This document shows, one piece after another, positions 1 to 8,312 of a stretch of DNA of 50,815 nucleotides (position 1 is the stretch's first letter; every line of letters starts with the position of its first letter). The stretch is from an uncultured Clostridia bacterium (GTDB taxonomy: Bacteria > Bacillota > Clostridia > TANB77 > CAG-508). A model generated the notes under the pieces. It saw only the letters and a list, made by a program, of their open reading frames with translations, was not told the DNA's origin and did not search any database. The stretch lies in contig CAKPDY010000009.1 of NCBI GenBank assembly GCA_934149165.1, positions 1-50,815 of the forward strand, given 5' to 3'. The position numbers were made by a program, and so were the translations under genes.

Positions 1-8
1 CAATAAAG

Positions 9-50
9 GAAACCTGAAAAGCCATATGTTTGGCTAGTTTCAAGGTTTCC
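9..50 (-). terminator. Hairpin at left edge, possible attenuator
   Basis: Read on the minus strand, GGAAACC and GGTTTCC pair with TGAAA/TTTCA (one bulged base) and an inner AGCCA/TGGCT stem around a 6-nt loop, followed by TTTATTG at the window edge. It lies about 50 nt downstream of a consensus promoter at 85-113 with no long ORF between, which suggests a transcript attenuator for a gene beyond the left edge. On the plus strand the hairpin is also followed by a T-rich stretch, so it may work in both directions. Its base composition is less AT-rich than the neighbours. Confidence 0.55.
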
Positions 51-84
51 TATTTCTTTTAACTGTCAAATTCAGGAGTATTGC

Positions 85-130
85 ATTTCGTAACTATAAA
101 TATATTAACATGTTTCATTTTACTTGTCAA
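85..130 (-). promoter_or_regulatory. Consensus sigma-A promoter reading off the left edge
   Basis: On the minus strand TTGACA, a 17-nt spacer and TAATAT form a perfect vegetative promoter. It starts about 30 nt after the stop of the truncated dpnA. Downstream is ATGCAATACTCCTGA (a possible 4-codon leader, MQYS, with no clear ribosome site) and then the hairpin at 9-50. The arrangement promoter, leader, hairpin is typical of attenuated genes such as inducible resistance genes, but the gene itself is outside the window, so its nature is unknown. Confidence 0.6.
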
Positions 131-139
131 TACTTTTTT

Positions 140-649
140 CTATGCCCTGTGCTGCAAGTTTTTCATAATTTCATAATTAAATGTGTATTTAATCTTTTTC
201 AAGTCTTTTCTCGCCCATAAAATAGTTTCGGTAGAATGAGTAAAAGTTTTACATGCAAGATTTGGTGGTGGATTTGTTTTCTGCCATGTAATATTATTTA
301 TTATTTTAAATCCTTCTTCTTCAAGTGCCATTCCTATAGAATAAATGTTGTGCAAAGTTCCACTTATCCAAATAGTACCATTATCTTTTAAAATTCTATA
401 ACATTCTTTTATCCACTTTCTATTAAACTTATGTTTTTCTTTAATTGATAATGTTTTATCCCATTCTCCCTTATTAACACTTACCATTTTTCCACCACTA
501 CAAGTTATACCATCACTGGATAAAAAATATGGTGGATCTGCAAATATCATATCTATACTTTTATCTTCGATTTTTTTTATTGCTTTAAATATATCATTAT
601 AAATTAATTTGAAATTATCTGTTTCAAAATAGTATTTTCCTCTATACAT
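140..649 (-). pseudogene. dpnA: Truncated DpnA-like adenine methyltransferase
   Basis: The 169 residues match the N-terminal part of the DpnII system's second methylase (M2.DpnII, which also modifies single-stranded DNA). The catalytic DPPY motif is present (FADPPYFLS, near residue 38), as are NRKWI, ISGTLHNIYS and WQKTNPPPN. Intact family members are about 265 residues. Here the match stops after NYEIMKNL and is replaced by QHRA and a stop, so the target-recognition end and the C-terminal FxGxG SAM-binding motif (this class has its motifs permuted) are lost and the product should be inactive. It overlaps the end of dpnM by 46 bp, as expected for a dpnM-dpnA operon. The restriction gene dpnB, which normally follows, is not visible; instead a new promoter and hairpin begin at once, marking a recombination junction near 158. 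Confidence 0.8.
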
Positions 650-1575
650 TCTATTTCTCCATAGTAAGTATTATCTGATTTATAATTCGTTATAAGAAGT
701 TCAGATATTTCTCCTCTTCCATTCGAATTAGCATTTATCATTCTTTTGGCATAAACTTCATTAATATTGAACCCTTTATAAATATTTTCAAAGAAACAAT
801 CTTTTTTATTTGTATTTTTTGGATTAGAATTACTAAGCATAACTTTTACTTTTTTATTACTTAATTCTTTATAAAATAATGCTAATTCTTTTTGATTTTC
901 GTCATCGAAATCTTCTTTAGTATATGATGTAAATCCTGATGTAACATTCAAAGGTCTATATGGTGGATCAAAATATACAAAAGTATTTTTCTTTATATAT
1001 TCTTGACTTGTCTTATAATCTCCATATTGAAACTTTACATTTTTTATAAGTCTAGATAATGCCTTTAAATTTTCTTCGTCGCATATAGTTGGATTCTTAT
1101 AATTTCCCATAGGAACATTGAAATCTCCATTTTTATTTACTCTATATAATCCATTAAAACACGTCCTATTCAGAAAAATAAATTCTACAGCTTTTTGCAA
1201 TGATTTTTCATCTTTAGCTAACTTATAAGAGTTGTACTGTTCTCTTATATTATAAAAATATTCTTTTCTTGCCTCTTTTTCTAACCTCAAATATTCTTTT
1301 TCTAATATTTTTAGATTATATATTAATTCATTAACATTATTTTTTATTATGTTATAAGAATTTATTAAATTTTTATTTATATCAAAAGCGTATGCTTCCT
1401 TTACTTTATAATTTTGTAATATATCTATTAAAACTGCTCCTCCACCTACAAAAGGTTCTATATAACATTCTATTTCTCCATTTTTTAATTCTAATGGATA
1501 ATACTTATTTAACTGATTTAATAGACTTCCTTTGCCTCCTGCCCATTTTACAAATGGTTTTACTTTGTTTTGCAT
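604..1575 (-). CDS. dpnM: DNA adenine methyltransferase, DpnM/Dam family
   Basis: This alpha-class N6-adenine methyltransferase probably modifies GATC. Near the N-terminus are FVKWAGGKG and the SAM-binding EPFVGGGAV; the catalytic DPPY (VYFDPPYRPLN) follows near residue 205. The 323-residue length fits DpnM. The start is ATG at 1575, preceded by GAGGTG at good spacing; a longer ORF to 1590 uses that ribosome site as coding sequence and is less likely. Together with the truncated dpnA it is the remnant of a DpnII-type restriction-modification locus. With no restriction gene visible it may now act as an orphan or protective methylase. Confidence 0.9.
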   Translation of the reverse strand: MQNKVKPFVKWAGGKGSLLNQLNKYYPLELKNGEIECYIEPFVGGGAVLIDILQNYKVKEAYAFDINKNLINSYNIIKNNVNELIYNLKILEKEYLRLEKEARKEYFYNIREQYNSYKLAKDEKSLQKAVEFIFLNRTCFNGLYRVNKNGDFNVPMGNYKNPTICDEENLKALSRLIKNVKFQYGDYKTSQEYIKKNTFVYFDPPYRPLNVTSGFTSYTKEDFDDENQKELALFYKELSNKKVKVMLSNSNPKNTNKKDCFFENIYKGFNINEVYAKRMINANSNGRGEISELLITNYKSDNTYYGEIECIEENTILKQIISN

Positions 1576-1600
1576 ATTTTCACCTCTCAAAACTATGGTT

Positions 1601-1629
1601 ATTTTATCATAGACATAGAATTTTTACAA
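1601..1629 (-). promoter_or_regulatory. Promoter of dpnM
   Basis: TTGTAA, 17 nt, TAAAAT on the minus strand, ending 26 nt upstream of the dpnM start codon. Confidence 0.5.
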
Positions 1630-1787
1630 TTAAATCCAACATATTTCAGTAAAAAATTTGTGTCCATTTAAAAATTTTAATTTCAGAATATATTAATACC
1701 AAAAGTAAAATCATATAGACAATAATGTTTAAAATCACTTTTTATATTTTATATTTTTTCTTCTCATTATTTAAAGTACTATATTAA

Positions 1788-1813
1788 AGACTAGCTAATA
1801 CTTTAGCTAGTCT
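1788..1813 (-). terminator. Terminator after the first surface-protein gene
   Basis: A perfect 10-bp stem AGACTAGCTA/TAGCTAGTCT with a 6-nt loop stands 25 nt past the stop codon of the gene ending at 1839. On the minus strand it is followed by TTAATATAG, a weak T-tract. The rest of 1630-1838 is AT-rich with no coding signal. Confidence 0.6.
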
Positions 1814-1838
1814 CTATATATCTTGTTGTATTATTTTC

Positions 1839-3350
1839 TTACTTTTTTCTTTTTACTATTGTTAATACACCAATAGTTGCTATAGAAACTACAAATAGCA
1901 TTATACTTGTTGTAATATTATCTCCTGTTTTTGGATTATTTGTTTCATTCTTTGTTTGTTCTACTTTTTCTTCAACATTTGTTGCTACAATTCCATATTG
2001 ACTTAAATGTGATGTTTCAAATACTATATATCCATCTTCTACTGTTGCTGGTATTGTTTCTTTTATTTCATCATTTGAAATATATACTACTTCATATTTG
2101 TTAAATCCTTTTAAGTCTTCTGGTAGTGTAATTCTTATTTTCATTTTAGTATCACTAATTTTAACTACTTGACCATTTTCTAAAACATTTATATCTACTA
2201 CATATTTAACATTTTTGCTTGTTAAATCTTTTTTAACTTCTACAGGTTTAATATCTAGTTTGTAGTCTTTACTAACTTCTTTTGCAAATTCAATTTTTGC
2301 TTTTGTTTCTCCTGTGCTTTCAATTTCTTTTACTGTTTCTTTAGCAGGTTGTTCTGGTTCTCCTGAAATTTTAGTCCAAGAAGCATATAAAGTAACATTT
2401 TTATATCTCTCATAACCGTTTTCTTCTTTTATTAAGGTATCTTTGTCAAATTCTTTATCTGTTTTTTCATCCTTATCCCAGAATCTCCAGTAAACATATT
2501 TATAAATTTCTCCACTACCATCTTTTTTTGTATTCCAACCATTAAAAGTATATCCTTCTCTCACAGGCATATATGGTAGAAGTGACATAGTTGTTCCTGA
2601 ATTACCTCCTCCTATGTAGTCATAACTATTAGATTCTTTACCATCTATTTTACCACCATTAGCATTTAGTTTTAGTACGATTCCATCACCCTTAAAAGTA
2701 TCTTGAGTATATGTAGCAGTTATTTCTATACAATCACGCTTAGCAAAATAACTAGGTTCAATAGAAGTTACAATTTTTCCATCTAACTCCCATCCCTTAA
2801 ATGTGTATCCTTCTCTTTCAGGTATATATTTTGTTAAATCAACTGTTTTAAATTCAGTACTTTTACTTGTTAATTTTATAATACTTTGTCCATTAATTTT
2901 ACCCGCAAAAGCATCAAGTGTTAAATAATATGTGCCAGTTCCTTGTAATACTTTATCAGAAAATTTTGCATACAAAGTCAATCCATTTGTATATGATTCG
3001 CCTTCTGCTAACTCACCGTTCCAGCTAAAATCAGTTATTGCTATGTTTTCGTTAGCTTTTTCACCTATAAAACTTCCCCAATGTGCAAATTCAGTTCTAC
3101 CATTGAAAGGTACTATTCCTTTTATTAATTCAGATAATTTAACTGTTGTTTCTCCTTCTGCGACATTGAATTTTATAACCTTTTTGCTTTCGCCATCAAT
3201 ACTAGCATCTACTTCATTACTACAATCTAGTATTAATGTATATTTTCCATCATCACAAATTGTTGCAGCCTTTACTCTGTTAGAAAAAATAAACATACAT
3301 ATAACAGCTAAAATAATTGCTAAAAATATTAAACTTTTTTTAATTTTCAT
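1839..3350 (-). CDS. Wall-anchored protein with InlB-type repeats
   Basis: A 503-residue exported surface protein. Residues 1-28 are a signal peptide ending VKAA. Residues roughly 135-330 hold two InlB B-type (Listeria-Bacteroides, Flg_new) repeats, each with the hallmark REGYTFKGW or REGYTFNGW and ending in a TLYASW-like strand. A stalk domain of about 120 residues follows, ending LSQYGIVATN. The C-terminus is a sortase signal: NPKTGD near residue 472, a hydrophobic segment and KRKK. The start has AGGAGG upstream. It sits 24 bp after a second gene of the same design and is probably co-transcribed with it. Likely roles are adhesion or surface display; the ligand cannot be told. No sortase gene is in the window. 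Confidence 0.85.
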   Translation of the reverse strand: MKIKKSLIFLAIILAVICMFIFSNRVKAATICDDGKYTLILDCSNEVDASIDGESKKVIKFNVAEGETTVKLSELIKGIVPFNGRTEFAHWGSFIGEKANENIAITDFSWNGELAEGESYTNGLTLYAKFSDKVLQGTGTYYLTLDAFAGKINGQSIIKLTSKSTEFKTVDLTKYIPEREGYTFKGWELDGKIVTSIEPSYFAKRDCIEITATYTQDTFKGDGIVLKLNANGGKIDGKESNSYDYIGGGNSGTTMSLLPYMPVREGYTFNGWNTKKDGSGEIYKYVYWRFWDKDEKTDKEFDKDTLIKEENGYERYKNVTLYASWTKISGEPEQPAKETVKEIESTGETKAKIEFAKEVSKDYKLDIKPVEVKKDLTSKNVKYVVDINVLENGQVVKISDTKMKIRITLPEDLKGFNKYEVVYISNDEIKETIPATVEDGYIVFETSHLSQYGIVATNVEEKVEQTKNETNNPKTGDNITTSIMLFVVSIATIGVLTIVKRKK

Positions 3351-3374
3351 TTTACTTTTCCTCCTAATGTTTTC

Positions 3375-5219
3375 TTAGTTTTTTCTTTTTGTATTGTTAA
3401 CTATTATTAATACAATTATTCCTAATAGAGCAATTGCAAACAATACAACATATACTATAACATTATCACCTGTTTTAGGATTTACATTTGTATTATCTTT
3501 TTGAATATTATTATTTTTTTCATTATTCTCTAATGCTACAGTTTTACTTGCTATCGCATAATTTGAAAAACTTGTTGTAGAAAATATTATTGTATTAGTT
3601 TTGCTATCATAAGTTGTTGGTATTATTTCATAAGTTCCATCGTGTTTTTCGTGAACAATTACAACTTCATTTCCATCTATTCCATTTTCTAATTTTAATG
3701 TAATTTTTGCAGGATTGTTTAATTCTTTTAATTCATTTTCCCAAACACTTTCTTGTGTACCTTTATATATAACTTGTGATAAACTAATATCTAAATATGA
3801 AGAAATATTATAGCCATTTGCATTTTTTTCAAAGTTTGATATTTGTTCTTTTGATAACTCAATATCATCAACTGATAATACAACTGATCCAGTATCTATT
3901 TCTTTTCCTCCAAGTTCTATTGTTCCATTTTTTACTTTATTAGATTCTGCATTTACTTTATCATCAACTTTTTCAAAAATTCCACTAATATGAACATTGG
4001 TATTTGGCATAATATACTCAAATGTAGATTGTTCTTTTCCTGCAACTAATTTTTCATCATTTATTGTAATTGAAGTTAATTGATAGCCATAATCTGGTTT
4101 TAGTTTTAATATTACTTTAGATCCTGGTATAATACTTGCCCAGCCATTGTTTTTGTCTAAATCTTGATTTACATTATCTAGTCCTACTGAATTACCATTT
4201 GGATCTTTAATATCTAATATTTCTATTGTTCCATTTTTTAGTAATTCATTATCTTTAATAGATGGATTATTTGTTTTATCAGAATCCCATATTATTGTTT
4301 TTGGTACATTTGAAACATCTTGACTTTTAGTTACTACTATAACATATTTTGTAGCAGGTGCAACTTCAAATTCTGCTCTATCTGTTGTTCCAGTTGGTAA
4401 TGTCATATTAGTTCCATTTATTGTTACACTTCCTATATTTCCATCGCCAAAAGCAAGTTGTATTGCAATTTTATTTTTTGTATTTCCTGTTGCATAACCT
4501 TTTGCAGTACCTATTACATTTGCTGATTCTGTTCCTACTCTTGTTCCATTTAATGATATTTCCATACCAAAACCATTGTATGTTCCTTCTATTTCAATAT
4601 CTTGTGTTGGAATAGCAATTAGGTTTAACTTACAATTAAAGAAATATCTTGAATAGTAATCATCTCTTATTTCGTTAATAACGACACTTCCTGAACCTGT
4701 ATAAGCATTAGCAATATCATCAGGGTCTCCAACCAATATTTTCCCATCTTCATAAGTAGTTCCTGTATATGTTAATTTAGAGCCAGTATATTTAGTGTAC
4801 ATAAAATTTAAATTATAGGATTTATTACTATCAGTATTTATTAATGTCATTACTGCTTTGTTTTCAGATTGATTTCCTATTATTTTTATTACTGCTTCAG
4901 AACTATTCTCTGTTTTAGATAGACTTGCTTTATTTCCATCAACAACTACTTTATAATATACTGTTCCCTCCAAATCAGCCATATGGCTTAATGCTTTAGA
5001 TAGATTATCTTCTTTTGTAAAATCTATAATATAATCTTTATCTTTTTCTAAATTAATATCATCTGTTACTTGATAATCAGTATAGTTATCTCTAACAGTT
5101 GTATTTACTGTTACACCAGAACCACCAGTAACATCAGTAACTCCTGCATAAATGTAGCTATTAGATAAAAGGATTGCAATTATTGTTAAGAAGATAAATA
5201 TTCTTTTTGTCTTTACCAT
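3375..5219 (-). CDS. Large wall-anchored surface protein
   Basis: A 614-residue exported protein. ATG at 5219 is chosen because AAAGGAGG precedes it and the next residues form a signal peptide (VKTKRIFIFLTIIAILL, cleavage near YAG). The body is a series of beta-rich stretches without a family I can name; one segment resembles the InlB/BACON-like style of STFEYIMPNTNVHISG seen in surface proteins. It ends with a stalk finishing SNYAIASK, then NPKTGD near residue 580, a membrane segment and KRKN: a sortase substrate. Its end matches the organisation of the downstream gene, so the two probably arose from similar modules and are displayed together. Confidence 0.8.
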   Translation of the reverse strand: MVKTKRIFIFLTIIAILLSNSYIYAGVTDVTGGSGVTVNTTVRDNYTDYQVTDDINLEKDKDYIIDFTKEDNLSKALSHMADLEGTVYYKVVVDGNKASLSKTENSSEAVIKIIGNQSENKAVMTLINTDSNKSYNLNFMYTKYTGSKLTYTGTTYEDGKILVGDPDDIANAYTGSGSVVINEIRDDYYSRYFFNCKLNLIAIPTQDIEIEGTYNGFGMEISLNGTRVGTESANVIGTAKGYATGNTKNKIAIQLAFGDGNIGSVTINGTNMTLPTGTTDRAEFEVAPATKYVIVVTKSQDVSNVPKTIIWDSDKTNNPSIKDNELLKNGTIEILDIKDPNGNSVGLDNVNQDLDKNNGWASIIPGSKVILKLKPDYGYQLTSITINDEKLVAGKEQSTFEYIMPNTNVHISGIFEKVDDKVNAESNKVKNGTIELGGKEIDTGSVVLSVDDIELSKEQISNFEKNANGYNISSYLDISLSQVIYKGTQESVWENELKELNNPAKITLKLENGIDGNEVVIVHEKHDGTYEIIPTTYDSKTNTIIFSTTSFSNYAIASKTVALENNEKNNNIQKDNTNVNPKTGDNVIVYVVLFAIALLGIIVLIIVNNTKRKN

Positions 5220-5286
5220 TGTTTTTCCTCCTTTCCCATAATATTTCACTATTATTTTATCATATAGCACCATATATTTATTTATA

Positions 5287-5317
5287 ATTGCCAAATTTTC
5301 AATGACAATTTGGCAAT
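5287..5317 (+). repeat. Perfect 11-bp inverted repeat with T-run
   Basis: ATTGCCAAATT, 9 nt, AATTTGGCAAT, followed on the plus strand by TGTTTTTTT. It looks like an intrinsic terminator for plus-strand transcription, yet no plus-strand gene precedes it. On the minus strand it lies in the leader about 70 nt upstream of the surface-protein start and has no T-tract, so it could be an operator or mRNA-stabilising hairpin for the surface operon. Confidence 0.5.
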
Positions 5318-5390
5318 TGTTTTTTTCTATTCTTTTATGATATATTATAATAGATTTTGAATTATTGATAATGAAAGTACCAAAACATTG

Positions 5391-5900
5391 TTATAATTGT
5401 TTTCTATAAACATTTCTAGTTCCACGTTTCAATTCAATTGTTCCTATGTTTTTAAATTCATTTTTTTCTAAATTTTTAATTGAATAAAAATTATCTGGAT
5501 GAACAGTTGAAATACCATATCTGTAACCTTTTTCTTTTGCATATTTTTCTAGATATTTTATAATTTTATCTTGTAATCCATTTCCTATATAGTTTATATC
5601 TACTAATTCTGGACCAAAATCTATTACTTCTTTATAATTCAAATCCTGTGAAAAAAATTTGATTAAATCTTTTTCTTTTGATGGTATTAACATTCCTGCA
5701 GCAATTATTTTTTTATTGTATATCCATATGAAAATGGTTGAACCATTGTTAAGTAAATGGATATAATCATCTCTTGAAAAATCTCCTAGCCATTCTGGAT
5801 ATTTCATACATTTTTTTACATTTTCGTATAATTCTAAATATTGATTTAGCATATTTAAATTTAATTTTTCTACTTTTAGTTTATTTATCTCTATTTTCAT
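5391..5900 (-). CDS. GNAT-like N-acetyltransferase
   Basis: A 169-residue soluble protein with the GNAT fold's layout: an N-terminal helix pair, strands around IFIWIYNKKIIAAGML, then a helix after the putative acetyl-CoA loop region DINYIGNGLQDKIIKYL, and a C-terminal TVHPDNFYSIKNLEKNEF typical of the final GNAT motif (substrate mimic Asn-x-x-Ser, then an N-terminal-to-G/F bend). The canonical Q/RxxGxG/A loop appears as YIGNGLQ, which is degenerate. The substrate is unknown. It is a monocistron in an accessory-looking stretch. Confidence 0.6.
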   Translation of the reverse strand: MKIEINKLKVEKLNLNMLNQYLELYENVKKCMKYPEWLGDFSRDDYIHLLNNGSTIFIWIYNKKIIAAGMLIPSKEKDLIKFFSQDLNYKEVIDFGPELVDINYIGNGLQDKIIKYLEKYAKEKGYRYGISTVHPDNFYSIKNLEKNEFKNIGTIELKRGTRNVYRKQL

Positions 5901-6019
5901 AGTTGTTCTCCTATAATATTAAATTTTATTATTAACTATTCCAGTAAGTACAATGCAAACTTTCACCTTTACCAACTCTTTATAACATTGTTTTAATTTT
6001 CTTTACAAAATTGGTTCAT

Positions 6020-6709
6020 TTACTCAAAAAATATTTCATTCCAAATTCTGCTATTTAAATATACCTTATATCTTAATTCTAATTTCTCTGCAAAAAATTT
6101 TATTGCTCTGCCAATCTTTTTCATAAAATAATAATTTTCCAATTCTTCTCTATTAATTTTGTCATTTGCAATAAATTTAATTACTAATTCATTATCTGAT
6201 ATATCAATTTTTATATCTTCAATATTACCAAATTGCCTATTTCCTTCAATTGTTACTCCTAATTTTGTTATTCTTGTAGACTTAACATCTAACTTGTCTG
6301 ATAAAATTAAGGCTAATCTAATAATATTATTGGTATCAAATCCTTCACTATGATTTTTTATTGCATCTAATATTAATTCTTCATCTCTTAATACAATATT
6401 GTTTTTAATAAAATAATTTTTAGCATATTCCCAACTTCTATATGCATGATTCTCCTTTCCTTGAATAGCACCTACATCATGTAAAATAGCTGCAATTTTG
6501 GTTTCTTCAATTATATATTGTTCATAATTTAAATCTTTTAAAATTTTTTCTGCTAAATTTTTAACATTACATGCATGTGTAAAATCATGGTGTGCATAAC
6601 CTTTAAATTCTTTTTCCTCAAGGTAATTTATTTGATTATATATATTTCTAATTTCTTTATCATTGTATATGTTTAAATATATTTCTTCAATAGTTTTATC
6701 TTTTAGCAT
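6020..6709 (-). CDS. HD-domain phosphohydrolase
   Basis: A 229-residue HD-superfamily metal-dependent phosphohydrolase. Metal ligands are visible in order: His in YAHHDFTHACNV, the HD pair in AAILHDVGAIQG, His in AIKNHSEGF and a late Asp in LILSDKLDV. The start is ATG at 6709 with GGAGGT seven bases upstream. A longer ORF to 6787 would overlap the preceding gene by 52 bp and is not preferred. It follows a histidine-phosphatase-like gene by 26 bp and is probably co-transcribed. Substrates of such proteins are often nucleotides or phosphorylated metabolites; none can be assigned here. Confidence 0.75.
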   Translation of the reverse strand: MLKDKTIEEIYLNIYNDKEIRNIYNQINYLEEKEFKGYAHHDFTHACNVKNLAEKILKDLNYEQYIIEETKIAAILHDVGAIQGKENHAYRSWEYAKNYFIKNNIVLRDEELILDAIKNHSEGFDTNNIIRLALILSDKLDVKSTRITKLGVTIEGNRQFGNIEDIKIDISDNELVIKFIANDKINREELENYYFMKKIGRAIKFFAEKLELRYKVYLNSRIWNEIFFE

Positions 6710-6735
6710 GCATATTACCTCCATATTTTTACTTA

Positions 6736-7272
6736 TTATTTTATTATATACTTCCATCCAGGTTGCCATGATTTTGTTTTTCTCCAATCATTTTTATTAG
6801 CTTCTTCCCATGATATATTTTTGGTTAGAACTTCAAAAGCTAATTGAGGTGCTCTATGAGCTACTATTCCTATCTTTTTACCTTGGTAATTTTCTTTTAA
6901 AAATTCCATGAATTCTTTAACTCTTTTTTCAACATCCTTAAGTGACTCTCCGTTTGGAAAAGGTTTATCTATATGTTCCTCATAAACAACTAATGATTTA
7001 TCTTTACCATCTAATTCACCATAATTGCATTCTCTTAATCTTGAGTCTTGAATATGCTCTACATTAGGAAATGCAAGATTTGCCGAATCTATAGCTCGTA
7101 TTAAATCTGATGTAAATATAACATCAAAAACTGTATTCTTTTTTATTTTTCCTAGTTCTATCGCCCTTTCTCTTCCTAAATCAGTTAATTCTACTTGTTT
7201 CCATCCACTGCATTTTCCTTCCACATTATCTGATGTTGTTCCATGAACAAAATATATAACTTCTAATTTCAT
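6736..7272 (-). CDS. Histidine-phosphatase-like protein without the RHG Arg
   Basis: A 178-residue member of the phosphoglycerate-mutase/histidine phosphatase superfamily. The nucleophile His is in YFVHGTTSDN, the second His in IGIVAHRAPQ, and the acid in LRECNYGELDG. The usual LRHG motif reads FVHG: the Arg that binds phosphate next to the nucleophile is Val. A subgroup with FVTHATT-type motifs is known to me, so this may be a family trait and not decay. ATG at 7272 with AAAGGTGG upstream is preferred to an upstream GTG. It runs with the HD hydrolase downstream. Confidence 0.75.
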   Translation of the reverse strand: MKLEVIYFVHGTTSDNVEGKCSGWKQVELTDLGRERAIELGKIKKNTVFDVIFTSDLIRAIDSANLAFPNVEHIQDSRLRECNYGELDGKDKSLVVYEEHIDKPFPNGESLKDVEKRVKEFMEFLKENYQGKKIGIVAHRAPQLAFEVLTKNISWEEANKNDWRKTKSWQPGWKYIIK

Positions 7273-7322
7273 TTTTACCACCTTTATAACATTGTTTTAA
7301 TTACCAAACTTAATCTTTAAAA

Positions 7323-7485
7323 CTATACCCAGTATAATGTTTGTCCAAAATCTGTTTTAATTTCTTGCTTTTCTTTTAATTTTTCTTCTGTTGTATTACT
7401 CCACATCATCATATTATTAATAATTATTTTCATGTCAACAACTGGAGATAGGAATATTATTTATTTTTATTTTTCCTATTTTCAT
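7323..7485 (-). pseudogene. Remnant of an alpha/beta-hydrolase gene
   Basis: An ATG at 7485 with AAGGA upstream opens MKIGKIKINNIPISSC and stops at 7435. In the next frame a 36-codon stretch (MKIIINNMMMWSNTTEEKL...) ends at 7323. I recognise the second piece, with its VVDMKIIINNMMMW and GQTLYW parts, as similar to the middle of a clostridial alpha/beta hydrolase family. The first resembles that family's N-terminus. The catalytic Ser and most of the protein are gone, so this looks like an internal deletion. Recognition is from memory and is tentative. Confidence 0.4.
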
Positions 7486-7527
7486 TGTATCCTTCTTTCC
7501 TAATGCTATTAGATGATAGCTGTCTTG

Positions 7528-8163
7528 TTACATAACCTTTGGCATTGGTATATCAAATGTTACATTTTTATATACTTCAATATTCTGTTCTACACATAAT
7601 TGATTATATTTATCATCCAAAGATAACCTAAAAACTTGGTTAATATCTAATCCTAATTTATTTACCCAAAATAATATTGTATCTTCTGCTTTCTTTTGTA
7701 TGTTTTTATTCTCAATTTCTAAAGCTACTCAGAAAGGATATTTATCTACTACAATTTCAACATCATCATTAGAAAAAATATTTCTATATCTTTCATATGA
7801 TTCTATCTTTTTCATTTGAATTACTTTTTCCAATAAGAAAATCAAATTTTGTAATTCATCATATTTAAAGTCTAATTCGACTTCTTCCTCTTTATTAATT
7901 ATTCCTTGGAATGTTTGTGGTAAGCGTCTCTTCCAACTTATTTTTGCCTTAGTTTGTTTTGTATTTGTTTCTTTAGAAATTCTTACTCTAAATCTTCCAT
8001 CTATCTCTTTTTTATAAAAAGATTTTTCTTTCATTGGATGATCATATTGTATGGTTAATTCATGAAAACATCCTTCATAATTTAAATCTTTACATGTTTT
8101 TAGCATGTTGCTTAATTCTTCGTATTTATCACTGGGATAATAAAATCTTACTTCACTTTCCAT
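7528..8163 (-). pseudogene. CYTH-like gene split by an in-frame UGA
   Basis: The first 144 codons encode a CYTH/class IV adenylate-cyclase-like protein (start with AGGAG upstream; RFRVRISKETN, KISWKRRLPQ, ESYERYRNIF, VEIVVDKYPF). Exactly after YPF is TGA (7729-7731), after which the same frame stays open for 66 codons with continuing family sequence, VALEIENKNIQKKAED, to TAA at 7528-7530. The family expects Gly at the stop position (PFG..LEIE), so one change, GGA to TGA, explains it. It is either a nonsense mutation, a sequence error or a recoding event. Full length would be 211 residues. Charged EIE and Lys/Arg residues of the triphosphate tunnel are present on both sides. Confidence 0.7.
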
Positions 8164-8312
8164 AAAATTCTCCTGCTCACTGCCCTTATTTTAATTCTTT
8201 TACAATTGGTAATATTCTCATTTATGCTAATAATATAATCTTAAATATTATGTACAGTAGATGTTCAAATAAAAAATATAAGGAATTAAAAAAATTGAAT
8301 GATTCTTCTATC

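Noticed and set aside
140..649. dpnA as a CGG-shifted gene
   Set aside because: No CGG is at the break and no other frame downstream continues the methylase; it is a true truncation.
1392..1652. Plus-strand ORF opposite dpnM
   Set aside because: It is a low-complexity Leu/Phe-rich shadow of an AT-rich gene; the same holds for other antisense ORFs in the window.
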